Positions 1 through 13,846 of a stretch of DNA of 64,000 nt are shown one piece after another. A model generated the notes under the pieces. It worked only from the letters and a program-made list of their open reading frames with translations. It was not told where the DNA came from and ran no database searches. Position 1 is the stretch's first letter. Each line of letters begins with the position of its first letter. The DNA comes from Gymnogyps californianus (lineage: Eukaryota > Chordata > Aves > Accipitriformes > Cathartidae): contig NC_059481.1 in assembly GCF_018139145.2 (NCBI RefSeq), positions 7,738,368 through 7,802,367 on the forward strand, in the 5' to 3' direction. The translations under genes were made by a program, and so were the position numbers.

Positions 1-3000
1 CTGTAAGATTTGCTGAAATTACAGCAGTGTTCTTGTTGAAAACTACCATCTTCCACTAGAAGCATTAATGTTTGTGTTGTTTTTATCTGCTCTTGTAGTA
101 AGGGATGTCTTCATTGTATCCAGAAAAGAAATCATTTTATACTGGGAGAGGCAAAAACACTTGAGAAAGAAATACTGAAGCAGTGAAGAATGGTATGCAT
201 CTGCCTTCATGAAGCAGATTCTTTTTTGCTAGAATTTTGAACGTGTCCTCACTAAGTCAGAAAGACTACATAGGGCTATGATGGTATTTCATTATTTGCC
301 CTAATACTGCATTTTACTAGTCTTTTTAAAGTAAGTTAAATCAACAGAGGAAATGTAGTTCATGAAAAGGGCTCAACTAGCATAAATAAAAACAATTGTG
401 TTCGCATCAGGAAATGGACAGTAGAACTGTATTTAGTTTGTACAGATGTAGGAAATTAAGGTGATAAAACTTCGTACAGTACCTTATGGAAGGAGAAATT
501 GTTTTTTTAATGGTAAAATCTTGAGGGAAGTTGATTTTACCACTCACATACCCACGTATACTCTGAAACACCAAGACAGATCTGTCAAAGTGGTTTGGCT
601 GGGATCACTTCGGTGCAATGTGGAGGGCAGGGAATGCTGGCTGTCCAGTCCTTGGTCTGTCTCCTGGGTTGTCTCTTGCTTGGTGAGGAAGACTTAGGTT
701 TTCAACAGATCTGTTCTAACCTAATAGCTATTTAGGAGTGACTTTTTGAGTCGGAAGCTCACTCCATAAATCCAAAGCAGAGTTGCTGCACATTGTCCAT
801 TTATTCTTGTTAGGAGTAACTTCATGGCAACAGTCTGTCTTCCTGTTGCACCAACAGGAAAACGAATGGTAAATGTGACCTGCTGCAGCTACGTTGCTCT
901 CCTGCTTTTGCCAGAGTGCAGTCTTCCTTTTTTCTTCCTTTGTGCTTGTATTCTCTTTCATCTTCAGTTTGTTACGGGTTTTTTAATACTTTGTTGTATT
1001 ATTGCACACATTTTTGAAATAACGTGCTTCATGTATCATTAGATGCATAGAAAATTTTCCTTTTTCAGTCACTCTGCTGCTTTGCGCACATATGATCAAT
1101 TTACTATGTAATACAGCTGGTGAAACAGTGGACGTGGTTAGCTGTGAATCATTCTGCATGTAGACTGTGCGTGCTGATAGCATGCTAACAAAATTTTGTT
1201 CCCTCCACTGACTCTTGCAGAGAGCTGCTGGGAAACCCTACCTACTGTGCTTCCTCTGTGGTTAGAGAATTCTGCTCTTCAGTGTATGCAAATTACTCCC
1301 ATTGCCTAGGAGAGAGCTGTGTTTCTTGAATATTTACATAGGTATGAATGCAGAAAACAGATGCTTGCATGGGTGTTGGCAAATTTGATCAGGATATTGA
1401 TTCAGTATAACAGCAAATACAGCTGCCAGAATTCTGTGCTCTAGACTATTTTATGAATTTGTTCCAGGTGGAAATTCACCTCTCTCCTTTCTCTCCTTCC
1501 TCGGATAGGAAACCAAACAGTGTGTTTTCTTGGCTGGTTCTTTCCTTGCTTGCGATTGGTATTTTGTTGGCTGTTTTCGTGTATCTTTTGGCTCTTTCTC
1601 TAATTGGAAGAACGTAAGTTTGCAAGAAATTTTGTTGACACTGTACTACCTGCTTTTGCAGTTACTTGTTTTGTACTACTTTGTGCTAGGAAAAAGAGCA
1701 GAATTTATTTTGTGCCTGTGTGTGTGTGTGTCAAGTGAGTCTGGGCATATTGCAGGACTGGAATGAGGAAATGATTCAGGTGTTTGTTTTTTCTGCAGTT
1801 GTACAAATTAATGTGGGTGGATGCTATAGTTAGTATCATTTTTACGAGAACTAATTACTAAGCTGTTTATGAAATATCAGTGTGAGATACCTTGTGGCAT
1901 CCATTTGGGTAAGACAACTGCATTTCTAAGCTCTTAAATGTAGATGTCTTAGCATATTTTTCTGGGATGTATTGAAGTTTTCGTTGCTACTATACAAACA
2001 TTTATAACACTTTTCTTTTAACTTCTCCTTATTTGTAGCACACCTGGTTAAGTTATAGCTCAGTCCTGAAGACCTCGTTCAGGGCCTTATTCAGAGTAAG
2101 ATCTCCACTGTAGTCAAAACTTGCAGTGGATTTAGGTCTTAGATGTTTAATTAAGGTGAATTTTCAGCTTTAAAGCATTTAATAGAATTAAAATGATGTT
2201 TCTTTCATACAGGAGTGCTTAGTAGTCCTGGTAAGCAAACATTTAAAAATGTTTAAAGATGATTACTCCCTAAAATTGTTTATGCTTTTGTTTTTCATCT
2301 GCCCTGCTGCCCACTGCATGTCCATGTTAGCTTTTATAATGTTCAGTCTGATAAGCAAATCCTGGAGAAGTGGCTGTCTAGTTAAGCTCAGCAAGCCTGA
2401 GCAGAATGTGTTTGTTATCCCAAGACCATTAAGTAGCTGTACAGTGAAAAATGTTCTATTCTTAATCACTTTTATTTTTCATCTGGGTAGACTTTTAAGC
2501 ACTAGTGAAAACAAAGATGCAAACGAAATGACAGACACTTGGAAGGATGATGAGGCTGGTCAGTTCTGTATCTTCTAGTATTTTGCTTTGAGATAGTAGG
2601 CTACAAAATTCACTGTCATTCAAAATTTTGAAGTCTTTATAGCACAACATACCTACTTCAGTTTTGCCTGTTGTAAAAGAAAATACATAATCTCATTGAC
2701 TGAAATACTGGCTATTCCTTTAATTGAACTGATCCTAGAGAACTGCACAGACTACGGATTAATTTTGCATTTGGGTACTGGCAATTTCTTTGGCAGTCAG
2801 AGGAATAATGTAGGGTGGAATTTAGGCCCCCTCTATTCTTTATATAGAATACATTTTCTGAAACAAGCTTTTCTAAGCAAAGGGAGTTCCCATGATATTG
2901 TCAGCAAATTATATTAACTCCCATGTAAGTAAAGCCAGTCTTGTTTCTGGACTTTCCTTTTCTCCTAATTTAAAATAACAAAATACGAGATGCAGCTTAG

Positions 3001-6000
3001 TGCTCTTTCTTCTTAACAGAAGGGTTCTTATTTGGGATTGTGCAAGTCTCATGTGCCTTAGTCTAAGATACTTATTTTCAGTGAGGCTTTGTTATTCCCA
3101 CTTCCTAGAGGTCTTTACCTCAGAGAAAGCTTCTCCTAGATTTTTGGATGGTTTTACATATCAAAAATCTCTTCATTCTTCACACCTGATAGTCTTTTGT
3201 CTCTACAGTTGGTCAGTGATTATGTTGTGGTGGGCATTAGAGTAGATGTTTAGGAAATCATAATTAAATAGCATTTATAAGGAATCGAATACTATTTCAA
3301 ATTCAGAGAGAAGTTGTAGGCAAGTTAAAATCTGACCTATTGTATGTGCCATAAAAGCTTAGATGAGTAGTTGTGCTCAAAATGGATTTTAATTCTATTT
3401 TGATGAATAGCATAAAAATTATTGCAGTGTTTTTGAGCTGTGGCCTTCTAGAAGACAGAGCAAGCAGAACAGTCTTGGACAGGAGAACAGTTGTCTGGGG
3501 TGTCTGGCTGGATGTCAGAGGATTTGCACTGTTCATACTTTATGGGCATTTGTATTTACATTGGACAGTTGGAATTGCTATACCAACTCAAATATTAGTC
3601 AGAGTGCCTGCTCGTTGCGTAGGACCAGTTCAATAAATCACAGTCCAAAGGCACTGGGAAATTTAGCTAGGTGGTAGACACATCTCATTAGCTGTTGCTG
3701 AATAATATAATGGAAAAGTGGTACATTTTTTCCACATAGTTTGCCTGATTGAGAAATCTTTTTTTCAATAAATGAAGTAGCAGAATTACTATTGAGTTTG
3801 GTACCCAGATAACATATTTAGAAGGTTAAGTACAACACGTGTTTTATCATTTCTCCTGCGCCCCCGTCATGTCATTGTGTCGTCCTGTCCGTGTCCATCC
3901 CCCATGAATAAACAGATACTTGAGTGATAGAGAGAAAAGATTGGAGAAAAGCATGCAGGATTGAAAAAGGAATGGGAGTCAAATTCTTCACAGCAGCTAG
4001 CAAAGTAATGTTTTTACTTTCAAGCCACAGTAGATACAATAGAGCTAAGTGAAAGAAATCAACAGTTTTCTATTTGAAAAGCACTCACTAGCAGAGTAAT
4101 AAATTTTAAAAAGGCAGAATTAAATGGAGAAAATCCTCAGTTTAAGGTCAGAGGAAAATTTGTATTTCCAGCAAAAGCCTAAGTGTGGATTTGCCTTGAA
4201 TAGAATTGTGGTGTTACTTTGGTTTCCTGTAATGTACTTTATCAGGTACTTGGTGTAGAGGGAATAAGCCTAAAGAGTAAGAGCCCTAGAAGAGTTGTTT
4301 TTGTGATTTTGCTGGGGATCAAGAATGGGCAGACTATGTGGTTAATCCTAACTGTCATGTCTTGGCACAAAGAATGTGTAATAATTAAATTACATCAGTG
4401 AGTTCACTGGTAGTTTGGAGTGGGAGATTTTGAAATGTCTAAAATACAACTGAAACTGAGATTATGTGTAACTGGTGCCATACAGTGAGTGAGAATATTA
4501 CATAATCCCTGAGGCCAAGCTAATTTACTAGCAGATGGATTGTGCATTCTAAGAACAGAAGTGGTGGGAAAAAGATGCATGTACTTTGCTGTTAGCATGA
4601 TAAATATAATAGGTTCTAGTTTTTAGTGTACAAGTCAAGCTAGGAAAATACCTCCCATTGTTGACTATGCATTTCTTGAAAGAACAACTCAGTTCTTGTT
4701 GCAGCACATCAGTGCTAGATAATCCCTTGGCTTTTGGGGTGCCAGCAAAGCAGATAGGGGTACTGTTAAAATTTACTTTGCTTTGTCTGGGGGGTACCAC
4801 TTCCAGCTCAGGGCAGGGAGAATGCTGGATTCAATCCCTTGCTCCTGAGTATTGGGATGGCTTTGCAGGTTGGTAATGCAGGTTGTGACTTAAATTAAAC
4901 CACAGTGAGGACAGAGATGTTGGGATATATGTAGGCAGACTAAGGGTGAAAACATGGTGAAATAGATCCCACTTCCTGCCATGGGCTGTTTATGACTTTC
5001 TGGTATTTAAAGAGCTGAAGTGTGTCTTCAGAGGAGGGCTGAGGTTAGGCCTTAGTAGGTGTCTGTAAACTTCCTTCCCTGACAGGCATAGGCCTAGTGG
5101 TGTTGTGGAACATGAACATGGCCGTGTGGCCTTCAGAGCAGTCCAGGGGTGACCATGAAAAGCTGTTGTAAATGAGTATGAGCTTGGAGCAGCCAAGAAT
5201 GAGAAATAAGTAGGAAGCTGAGAGTACTGCCTGCCTGCCCTCTGCCCCATTTAAAACTCAGACTCTGAAGCCTAGACTTGGTACTGTCTGTTCCCTTTCA
5301 ACATGCCTTGGGGCAAAACAGCATTTATTGAATGCCTAACCAAATAAGTGGCAAGCCAGACCTTTCAATAAAATCTGTAGCATTTTCTTACTAAGAATGT
5401 TTCTTACCTGCTGGTGGTGCCACCCCACCTACTTAGTATGGGTGCAGTGTTGGGCTATGTCTCTGCACCTCTGTTTTGGAGCACCTCTAGCTCTTGAAGT
5501 CTGACCTTGGGAATTAATACAGAGTGCGGGGGGTGGTCTGGCGGGGGGAGGGTGGATAAACAGTTTGAGAGCATATTGAAAGATATAATTCAGTACTGTC
5601 ATTTTCCTGTGTTTGGAACAGTCATATGAGCTTTCTTTGTTTTTTAAAGAAGGAAAGCTGCAAACCCCTGCTCCCCCAGAGATTCTGTCATGGAATCACC
5701 TTGACTCTCATAGAGGCCAGCAAGTGTTTAAAAGTCATTAGGTAAAAAGCCACTGGATATCAGCTGTTTGCTGAACAGCTAAAGTTTTAAGACTTAGGAT
5801 CCTTTGCTACAGGTTCTGCAGGTTCTGGCTGTAAACTACTTGCCCTCTCCTCTTTTGTCCCTGTGCTTGGAGAATATGCTTCCTGTAAGTTGTGCTCCAG
5901 CTTCTCTTTTTGTCCTTGTCAGCCGCTGACTGTCTCTTCCTCGGTCATGTACAGTAAAATACACTGTTTCTGAGCTGCTTCGGTGTCAGCAGGCTGTTTT

Positions 6001-9000
6001 CATGCACTTTCCTTCATGACAGTAGCGATTGCAGGCAAAGTCTTGAACTTAACTTGAAACTCTGGAGCATGCACAGTATAGCTGGGGTATTTTTTTTAGT
6101 ATTGTGCTGCCCAATTCTTAACAAGTCTGTGTTGACTAGATGCCATGGTGATACTCAGAGGTTTAAATCTTGACTAGACATGGACATCGTTTCATAAGAA
6201 GAGAAGAGCACATCCTTGATATGGTCTCAGCCTCCTTGCCAATTTTGAGCCCCTGCTCTTAAACAAGAAAACGACAAGAATTTCTGAGTAAACCAGTTAT
6301 AAGTTCTTTTTAAAAATATTTACAAACCACACATTTTTGTGTAATCCTAGTTTTTGGAAAAAATGAAATTATTTTTGCTGTTTATTTTCTTTAAAAAGAA
6401 ATGTTCAGCTTGTTTCAAGTACCTGGCAAGGAAATTTTCAGTGTGGGTTGTTAAGTTTTGGCAGAGCTATAACCATCTAAGAGCAACAGGGATATTATTG
6501 CAAAGCATTTGAAAATATTAGCCATTACTATAGTTACTAGCTCTGCCTGTATTTTTTCTTTTTTTTTTTTTTTAAAGCTAACTTGTAACTTGAAAGATTG
6601 CTGGGAATGAAATTGCATCAGTGCAAGTAGTCTCAAAAGCGCGTACACCAAGGTGGAGAGGAAGTAAAGACATAAGCCGAGTGGCAGTGAGCATAGCAGG
6701 GTGAAGAAAGGTCAGAGCGGTAGTTGGGTTCATAGGAGATCCCCTATGCATAGAGTTCCTGGGTGTTGCTGCTGTTTGGGCCATGCACCTCATAGTTCTC
6801 AGTAGCACAGTTCCAGGTGTAATAGGCATAATTAAGCCCCCAAAGGAAAAAAAAAAAAGCAACACTTGTTATAGAATTTCAAATTTTATTAGAATTAAAG
6901 GAATTATTCAAAGCTGTCCTGGGAGATAATAGAGAACACTGTTTTCTGTGCTACTTTTTTGTGAGCAACATTGTGGATAAAAAGAAATACATGCAGTTGA
7001 AAGGGAGGGCTGATGAGTAAGTGTTTATTGCACAGATATATTCTGGCTATGTTAGCTGCTGTTTCAAGATCAGACATCTGTCCTTAAAATATTTTGCTGC
7101 TTGGAGGTTTTTTCTTTACCTTGAAATAAAGCCAAGTTTTTCCTTCATAAAGGAGAACACTTGAGTAAACATAACCCTAGTATAAAGCCAGTTGGGACTA
7201 GTCTACTGGCAATGGCCAGAGTTATTTTCACACTGGGAATTATTAGAAAGACAGTGAATCTAACTTCCCCCATCTCGAGGGTAGCTCACACAGTCTCTGT
7301 TCTTGACTTCTGTATTATTAAGCAGTAGGGAAGAGACAGAAGTTTACAGGTATATTACACTAGGCCACTTCTCTATATTGTCTGTTATTTTTCAGAAAAT
7401 ATTAAATATTTATTTCTTTTAACTTTGAAATTGTGAAACATGGAAGTATTTGTTAAATACAGTATACCCATAGGGACAGTTATTTACACATAGCAAGCTG
7501 GTAAAACTTGTAAAGCTCCTGTTACAGAACAAAGACAGTTGAGAAGTCTGAGTGACTTAGAAAGCTGAGGTTCCTGTATTTTGGGGAGCAGTGTTGGCAT
7601 GTGATGATACTTCACTGTGAGTCGGATTCTGCAGAAGTTTGCATGCATTTCTTTTCCATAAAAAAGAGCTTGTAAGGTTTGGATTCTCTGTATGTTAGAC
7701 CAGCTCACAAGAGCTGTAATGCTAGTAATGGCTGAAACTAGTTATTTAATTCCTTTGTCCTCAGTTTACCTGTCTATAAACTGTGTGCAGTGTAGTATCT
7801 GCCTCAGGGATTTTTAGGTTTCTACAGTCCACTGAGAACTTGGATGAGGTAACCAAATTGTTATCTGTTAAAACTGGAAATTTGCCATTTTAAGAGATTA
7901 AGTTAGTTTAACTTTTATTAAAGTTAATAAAATTCTTCAGTAAAAGAGAAAAAGATTGGAACAGGTCAGCAATGACTATGCTTTGCGTAGCCTCTAGGCA
8001 TTTTAATCCGAATTCTGCTACTCTGAGAGACTTCTGGCATTCATTTATCTCTCCTTATTAGTGGACTGGACTGTACTGAATCCTGAGGAATCAACACTGT
8101 TATAACACAGAATGCAAGAAATACTTAAATAAAATAAAAACTAGCTATGAGCTTGCACAGTAAAATTCAGGCCCATCTCATCTGAACCTTAACAATGCTG
8201 TTGGTTTTTTTTATCTTGACTTTTTGTTTATTAATACTTGCCTACACATTTCATCTATCTAAGCATTCACTGATTAATGCCTTATGAAGGCATTGTTTTA
8301 AAAGGAATTTAAAACAAATGCCTTGTTTTGATCATTATTAGTAATTTAATGTTGCTGCCGTAGACTGTTTCAGTTGTGCTAGCTATTGATACACTGTGTA
8401 AAGGAAAATCCAGAAAAAGTGCGGAGACACTTTATATGTTCTGTTTGACCCTTAAAAAGAGCAAATGGATGAGAAATTACAGTTTTACTGTGAGACAGTA
8501 GACACTTCAGGAGAGCTTGTCTTGCTTCTCAATTTTAATGTAATTTTCAATATAGACAGTTCGGATTTGTTGAAGGAACAGGTTAACTTCAAAACCAGAA
8601 GTCTTTGCAGACTAACTTTCCTTTGCACAGTTTTTACTTTTTTTGGAAATCTGGGTTGAAATTTTCAAATGTGTTAAAAAAAACTTGAAAAGGCATACAG
8701 AGCATCTGTTGGAGTTGTTAAACTCACTGAGTTAATGATAGATGAAGCATATGCAAGCTGGTCCCCCTACTGCCTTGATCCTGGAAACTGATCCACTTAG
8801 TGAGAACTGTGCACAAATCTAATTACAGGATCAGGATGAAAAATTGGATAATAATTTTTTTACATGTTGTCCATTCAGTCTGAACCCATGTTTTTCTCAC
8901 AGTCCGTGTACAAACTGTGAGTCTGAGTGTTCGAATAGTTGGTGTGTGGTTGCCGATAGGTGGTTTTGGCATGTTGGAATGGGTGTGCGTCAGCTTTAGG

Positions 9001-12000
9001 GGGCATAACCAGTTCCATGTGTGAAACTGGGCACACATATCTGTAGTCTGACTTGTTGAAATATATGATGAGAATTTTTAGTGTGGTCCTAAGAGTCACA
9101 GCTGTAGAAATCTTTAATAGAAGGTGCATAGGATCACATATACTGCCTCACATATAGCGTTTGTAAATTAAACAAAAAAAGAATGAGTACATATAATGAA
9201 GCTTTTCCAACAATGAGCTATACTTTGATTAGTCTAGGAAATGGAATTTAAAACTAATCTTGATAGGATCGTTTGCCTTGGACATGGGTATTTACAAAAA
9301 CACATGTTGTGTTTTGATGATGGAAAGAATGTGAATGTGTCCTTAATGTGTTAGACTAGAATATGCCGCTGTATTTCTTTATAATATATACCCATATGTA
9401 AGTTCTTGTTACTCTCTCTGCACTTTTCCAGTACTTAATTAAGTGCACTTGATAGGGTGAATGTGTGGCAGTTTTCATGCCATTGACACTCAAATGATAT
9501 GAAGCTGGTGGCAGCCTAGCAGCACAGCACTGTTAATACCATATTGCAGTTAGAGTAGAATTGAATTACATATATGACCTTTGGCAATAAAAGAAACCTA
9601 AACAGAGACTAGTTTCCCTGTAGAACAATCTTCAGTTGTGTTTTGATTAGAAAGCCTTTCCTAACATGTTTTTATTAGAAAACCAGAAAAGCACTTTTTG
9701 ATATGGGTAGAATCTATTCAGATAACAGTCTCTCTTCTGCGTGGTCCTTCAGATGATTCAGAAAACTTAGCCAATCTTCATTAACGGTTTTCTAAGGTCA
9801 CATCTGTGCAATACCCACTACAACCATAAAACTTGCACAGATACAAGTCTGAATGTAATGTGGAGCCCGACCAAGGACCAGTGTTTTCCGTTAGTTTTCT
9901 TCAGCTTTTATTTAGGACATGGTCTGCAAAAATCTCCTGCTGATAACCTAAAAAAGAAAGGGAAGGAGGAAGGGAAGGATGCAGCTTGATATCTCATTTA
10001 TTCAGAGATTTATGGTTTGCACATAGAAGGAAAACCACCATTTCATTGTACAGGCTTCTTAGAACTGTGACCTATGTGTGTACTGATTGTAATAGATTAT
10101 ACCTGTAGGAGAGTAATGCTGAGGTAATGTGGATATATCTTACATTGTTATTTTTTGTTCTTATAATACTTTTTTTACTACAATTGAAAGCATTACTGAC
10201 TTGATTCCAGTGTCAAGATGAATGGCCTCCAGATATTTTTGAATAATGGGAAGGTGACAAATACAATGACTGCCTGTCAGAGGAATATAATCCTTGTCAC
10301 AGTAGTTGAATGAAGCATTTTCTGAATTTGAAAATTGTATATAAAATAATTCTTCACTGAGACCTGTTGTTTTGCAGGTTTGGGAAGGGGAGGGAGTGTC
10401 TACCTAATACAACAAAAAAGCTACCCTTTTTGGTATCATGAGAAAAAGCACTTGGAAATAAAAAAAAACAAGATTTGAGTAGACAAAATTAACTGCTGCA
10501 TTTCCACTTATCTTTTCTCTTCTTGTTCATCTAGTTAGTTGTAAAACTTGCTACGCTATCCCTTCTTATGTAATCAGTGAGGCACAGAATGACAATGGTA
10601 ATCTCTCTATTTTTTAACCTTTGCATTTGAAATGTAAAAAAATACTGTTGTCAGAATTGTTTCTCGAATAATAGGAGAGAAAACTTTTTTTATGTTGTGT
10701 CCTGTAATTCATCTTTGCTGAAAAAGTCCAGATACCTGATTATCCATGTTTAGATGACTACTCAAAGCTCATTCCTTTTCTCTCTCCAGTATATCTGTCC
10801 AGGAAACAGAAATGGCTAAAAGACACAGAATCATCTGCAATCATCTTTGGAGCTGGGGAAATGTAAGCGCTGAGAGCTGACAGATGCTAGATGTGACTCA
10901 GAGTACGTTTCATCATATTAAAAACACAGACAGTCCTCTCTGTCCGCTCTTCTGTAACATATGTACCTCTCTGGGAAGATAACCTGGGTCAAACTTCGAC
11001 ACTTCTTTCTCATATATTCTCTAATATAAATATGTGCAGACAAAACTGCAGTCACTGAATAAATTGATGAATTCCTTATCTGCATGCCTTGTGCAATCTG
11101 GATGTTGCTCCAGGAGTAGGCCAGTGGCCATGGTGCAGTTGTAGGTACTTGTAATGCGAAGCCCACCTCATGGAATGTGTTTACAGGAACCATCCACAAA
11201 TTAAACTTGTTTATATCCTAGCAGCAGGATTTGTGTTAAAGTAGTGATGGGGATACAAAAGATATAGCAAATACATGGTGACTATGTGGTGACCGTGGGC
11301 AATAAGAAACAAAAGTCAAATTCCTGAAGTCTGACCTTTGTTGCATATGTATCCATTTTCTAGTAATCTAGGAGACATAGTATTACATTCCTTTTAACTG
11401 TTTTCCTCTTACCATAAGGTATCTTTGTGTTTGAAATTCAGATGATGTTTGACATAACAAAACTTAAACTCAGATTTGAGTATTTGAACAGCTGTTGAGT
11501 CCACACTAAGGAGATTCTCAGTAGTTCTCAGATGCCCTTGATTTACCTAGCTTGATTCTCACCTTTTCACTAACAACCAAAGGAAATCAAATTTGAGGTT
11601 GCATTTGTGATCTCAAATTGTCCATTATAATTTCAAATCTTGTTTCTTATTCAGGCGTAGTCTGTTACTGTGTGCTGCAGCCTGTGCATTCTTCAGCATT
11701 TACAGCTGGAATATAGAAGTTGAATGGAATTCCGTAGCTCAAAAATTGGTTACTGTTCATCTTTCCTATAGCACAATAATTGTTCGAAGAACTGTATGAA
11801 TCTAAATGCAGCTCTTTGAACCTAAGTGCTCTGGGAAAAGAGATAAATCAGCTACCTCGAAAATCAGAAAAGAATCCAAATGTTGTGGCAGTGACTTTTA
11901 CAGGGCATTCCAAATGGATGATGCTCTGGGGAAAGATTTCACCTTGTAAAACTGCCTGCAGTTTTCATATCTATTTTGACCTGTCAAGATATCCAAGAAA

Positions 12001-13369
12001 GAATATGTTGAGAAATAGTTCCACTGAAACAGGGAAACAGTGTTTGAGATCAAGCACTCATAAGTGATTTGAAGAAAGGCAGTAGCACAAGTTACCTTCT
12101 GAAAACATTTTAGAGCAAACAATATAGTAAGAACACTATGGGGGACAGCAGTGCGCTGACCTTGTAAATAATTGGTCAGTTGAGAAAGTGGTGCAGTTGC
12201 ATTCATTTGCAGGTATATCAGACTTTTGCTTAGCATGCCAAAATTAACCAAACCTTTAATGAGTTCCACCCTGAGAAAACACTGTGAATGTGGTTGTGGC
12301 TCTGTCTGCACAGAGCTTATAATGATATTTAAAACAGGATTGGACTTTTGAAAAATGTACATTCCTAAAAGCGTATCTTAAAAACAATTAGATTTTTACA
12401 AACTATTAGATGTAACAGCCTTCTGCATAAGCACTAAAGTAAGGTATATTCAAAGAATGAGATTGGAAGAGGAAGAGAATTAGTCCATTGAAACGAACAT
12501 AACAGATTAGGGAAAAAAAAAATCTTGGCATTCCAATTTAAATGTGAATTTTCCCGAGTCTCTGTAATGTTTAGAAACCATTTTCAAGTGTTAGTAATCC
12601 TCTCATGTATAAAAATATACTATGTCATAATTTGTACTTCATATGACCTTGTGCTCGAGAATCTCACTTCACATGTAATGAATGTAGCTGCTTGCTTTAC
12701 TTTTTAAAGGGGAATCAAGCTCACCTGATCTAGTTAAGCTCTTTGAAGCGGTATATCAACATAATGGGACAAGAAAGATCTTATTTGGATTTCCACAGCT
12801 TCTGTGCAAGTTCCCTCAATAAAAGCCCTTAAAGAAATTAATTTGTGATGGGGTAAGAAGAAAGATCATACCATAGATAAGTAACTGCTTGAGCGATAAA
12901 CCCCAAGCATTACAACATACGGTTCTAAGGTTTCTTAATGGAAAAAACCAGTAATTTTTATCACTGTGTCTTGGCTTAGGCTTATACTGTTCAGCACAGT
13001 TAAAGGCGAGTCATCCACAGAAGAAAAGATAGCCCCAATTAAAAAAAACCATAATGATAGTAAACTAGTTTGCCATTTAGAAAAAACATTTGGACTTACA
13101 CAGATGTTTTTATGAAAATGTCAGCTCCCTGTAAAATGGTAAAAAAGCAAATCAGAAGTTAGGAATTAGGAAAGCGATGGAAAACAGAATAGGTTGTTCT
13201 GTGTGTGGTTCTGTGTATATGTATAGACAGACAAACATACACGTGGCGTGTGTGCATCTCAAATGTGTGGGCCTCCCCACCTCAAATAGGACTGTTTAGA
13301 ACTACAGTAGGTGTAGCTAAGCGAACAGAGATGACAAGGGAATGGAGTAGCGTGAGCAGCGATTGAATA
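1..13369 (+). other. Intronic sequence upstream of the THSD4 exon, no gene seen
   Basis: This is AT-rich, CpG-poor sequence with stops throughout all frames and no ORF resembling a known protein. It contains a short TG microsatellite at 1717-1730, a small C-rich patch with four CpGs at about 3845-3882, a G-rich patch at 5525-5553, and T and A homopolymers (for example near 6555-6573 and 6847-6858). I see no exon with both family homology and splice sites. It is assigned to the intron because the only exon in the window lies downstream on the + strand. That assignment is inference. Confidence 0.6.
1717..1730. repeat. (TG)7 microsatellite
   Basis: Seven perfect TG units inside intronic sequence. 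They are short and typical of vertebrate non-coding DNA. Confidence 0.85.
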
Positions 13370-13846
13370 GGCTGAACATTTCAGTCTGGAAAAAAGATAA
13401 CTTGGGTGAGAATGATTGAGTGAAGTCCATAAAACTTGAGAATTCATGGAGAATGTGAAGAGGAAATGATTGTCATTGTTTTTCTCAATACAAGAACTAC
13501 AAGGCATTGGCAGAAATTACCTAGTGTTAGTCTCAAAATAAAATGATGTGGCATGTAGTTAAACAGTGGAACTCACTGACATAGGAATTAGGGCTGCTAA
13601 AATTTAGGAACGAAGCTAAGTATATTCAATAAAAGACTACTAAATGATACGAAAGACATTGTATCTGGCTTAGGAAGTCTTTGTGCCTCAAATAAAAAAT
13701 GCAGCCTGGAAAAATATACTGTCGAAATAGCATATATTTGTCCTGATTTTAGGACCTTCTTATGCATCCATTATTGATGCGTTTGAATAGTGGACCTTTG
13801 GTCTGACTTGGCATGACTTTCTTATGTTTCTGTGTTCTTGTACTAT
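13370..13846 (+). mobile_element. Ancient CR1-like LINE, 3' end, heavily degraded
   Basis: The end at about 13790-13846 contains GTGGACCTTTGGTCTGAC, then TTGGCATGACTTTCTTATG. This resembles the conserved 3' terminus I know from old amniote CR1-type LINEs (a GGACC-TTGGTCTGACC phrase followed by a TTCTTATG repeat). Upstream, 13550-13585 reads in one frame as VVKQWNSLT, like the VVKHWNRLP motif near the CR1 ORF2 C-terminus. Further upstream, 13374-13410 is reminiscent of the LFSLEKRRL region, in correct order. Frames are broken by stops and indels, so the copy is dead and old. The 5' limit is uncertain by about 100 bases. Confidence 0.6.

Noticed and set aside
3845..3910. C-rich patch with four CpGs followed by AATAAA
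   Set aside because: Considered as the end of a processed pseudogene, but no coding sequence precedes it and there is no poly-A tail.
5525..5553. G-rich patch considered as a G-quadruplex or promoter element
   Set aside because: Only two long G runs with a third short one. No CpG island or transcript signal nearby.
11780..12067. 95-codon + strand frame considered as a possible THSD4 or other exon
   Set aside because: It has no cysteine spacing typical of thrombospondin repeats or ADAMTS modules and no good flanking splice sites.
11898..12362. 154-codon open frame on the minus strand
   Set aside because: No family resemblance, no signal peptide or domain, and no splice or promoter support. 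In 64 kb of six-frame AT-rich sequence about one frame of this length is expected by chance.
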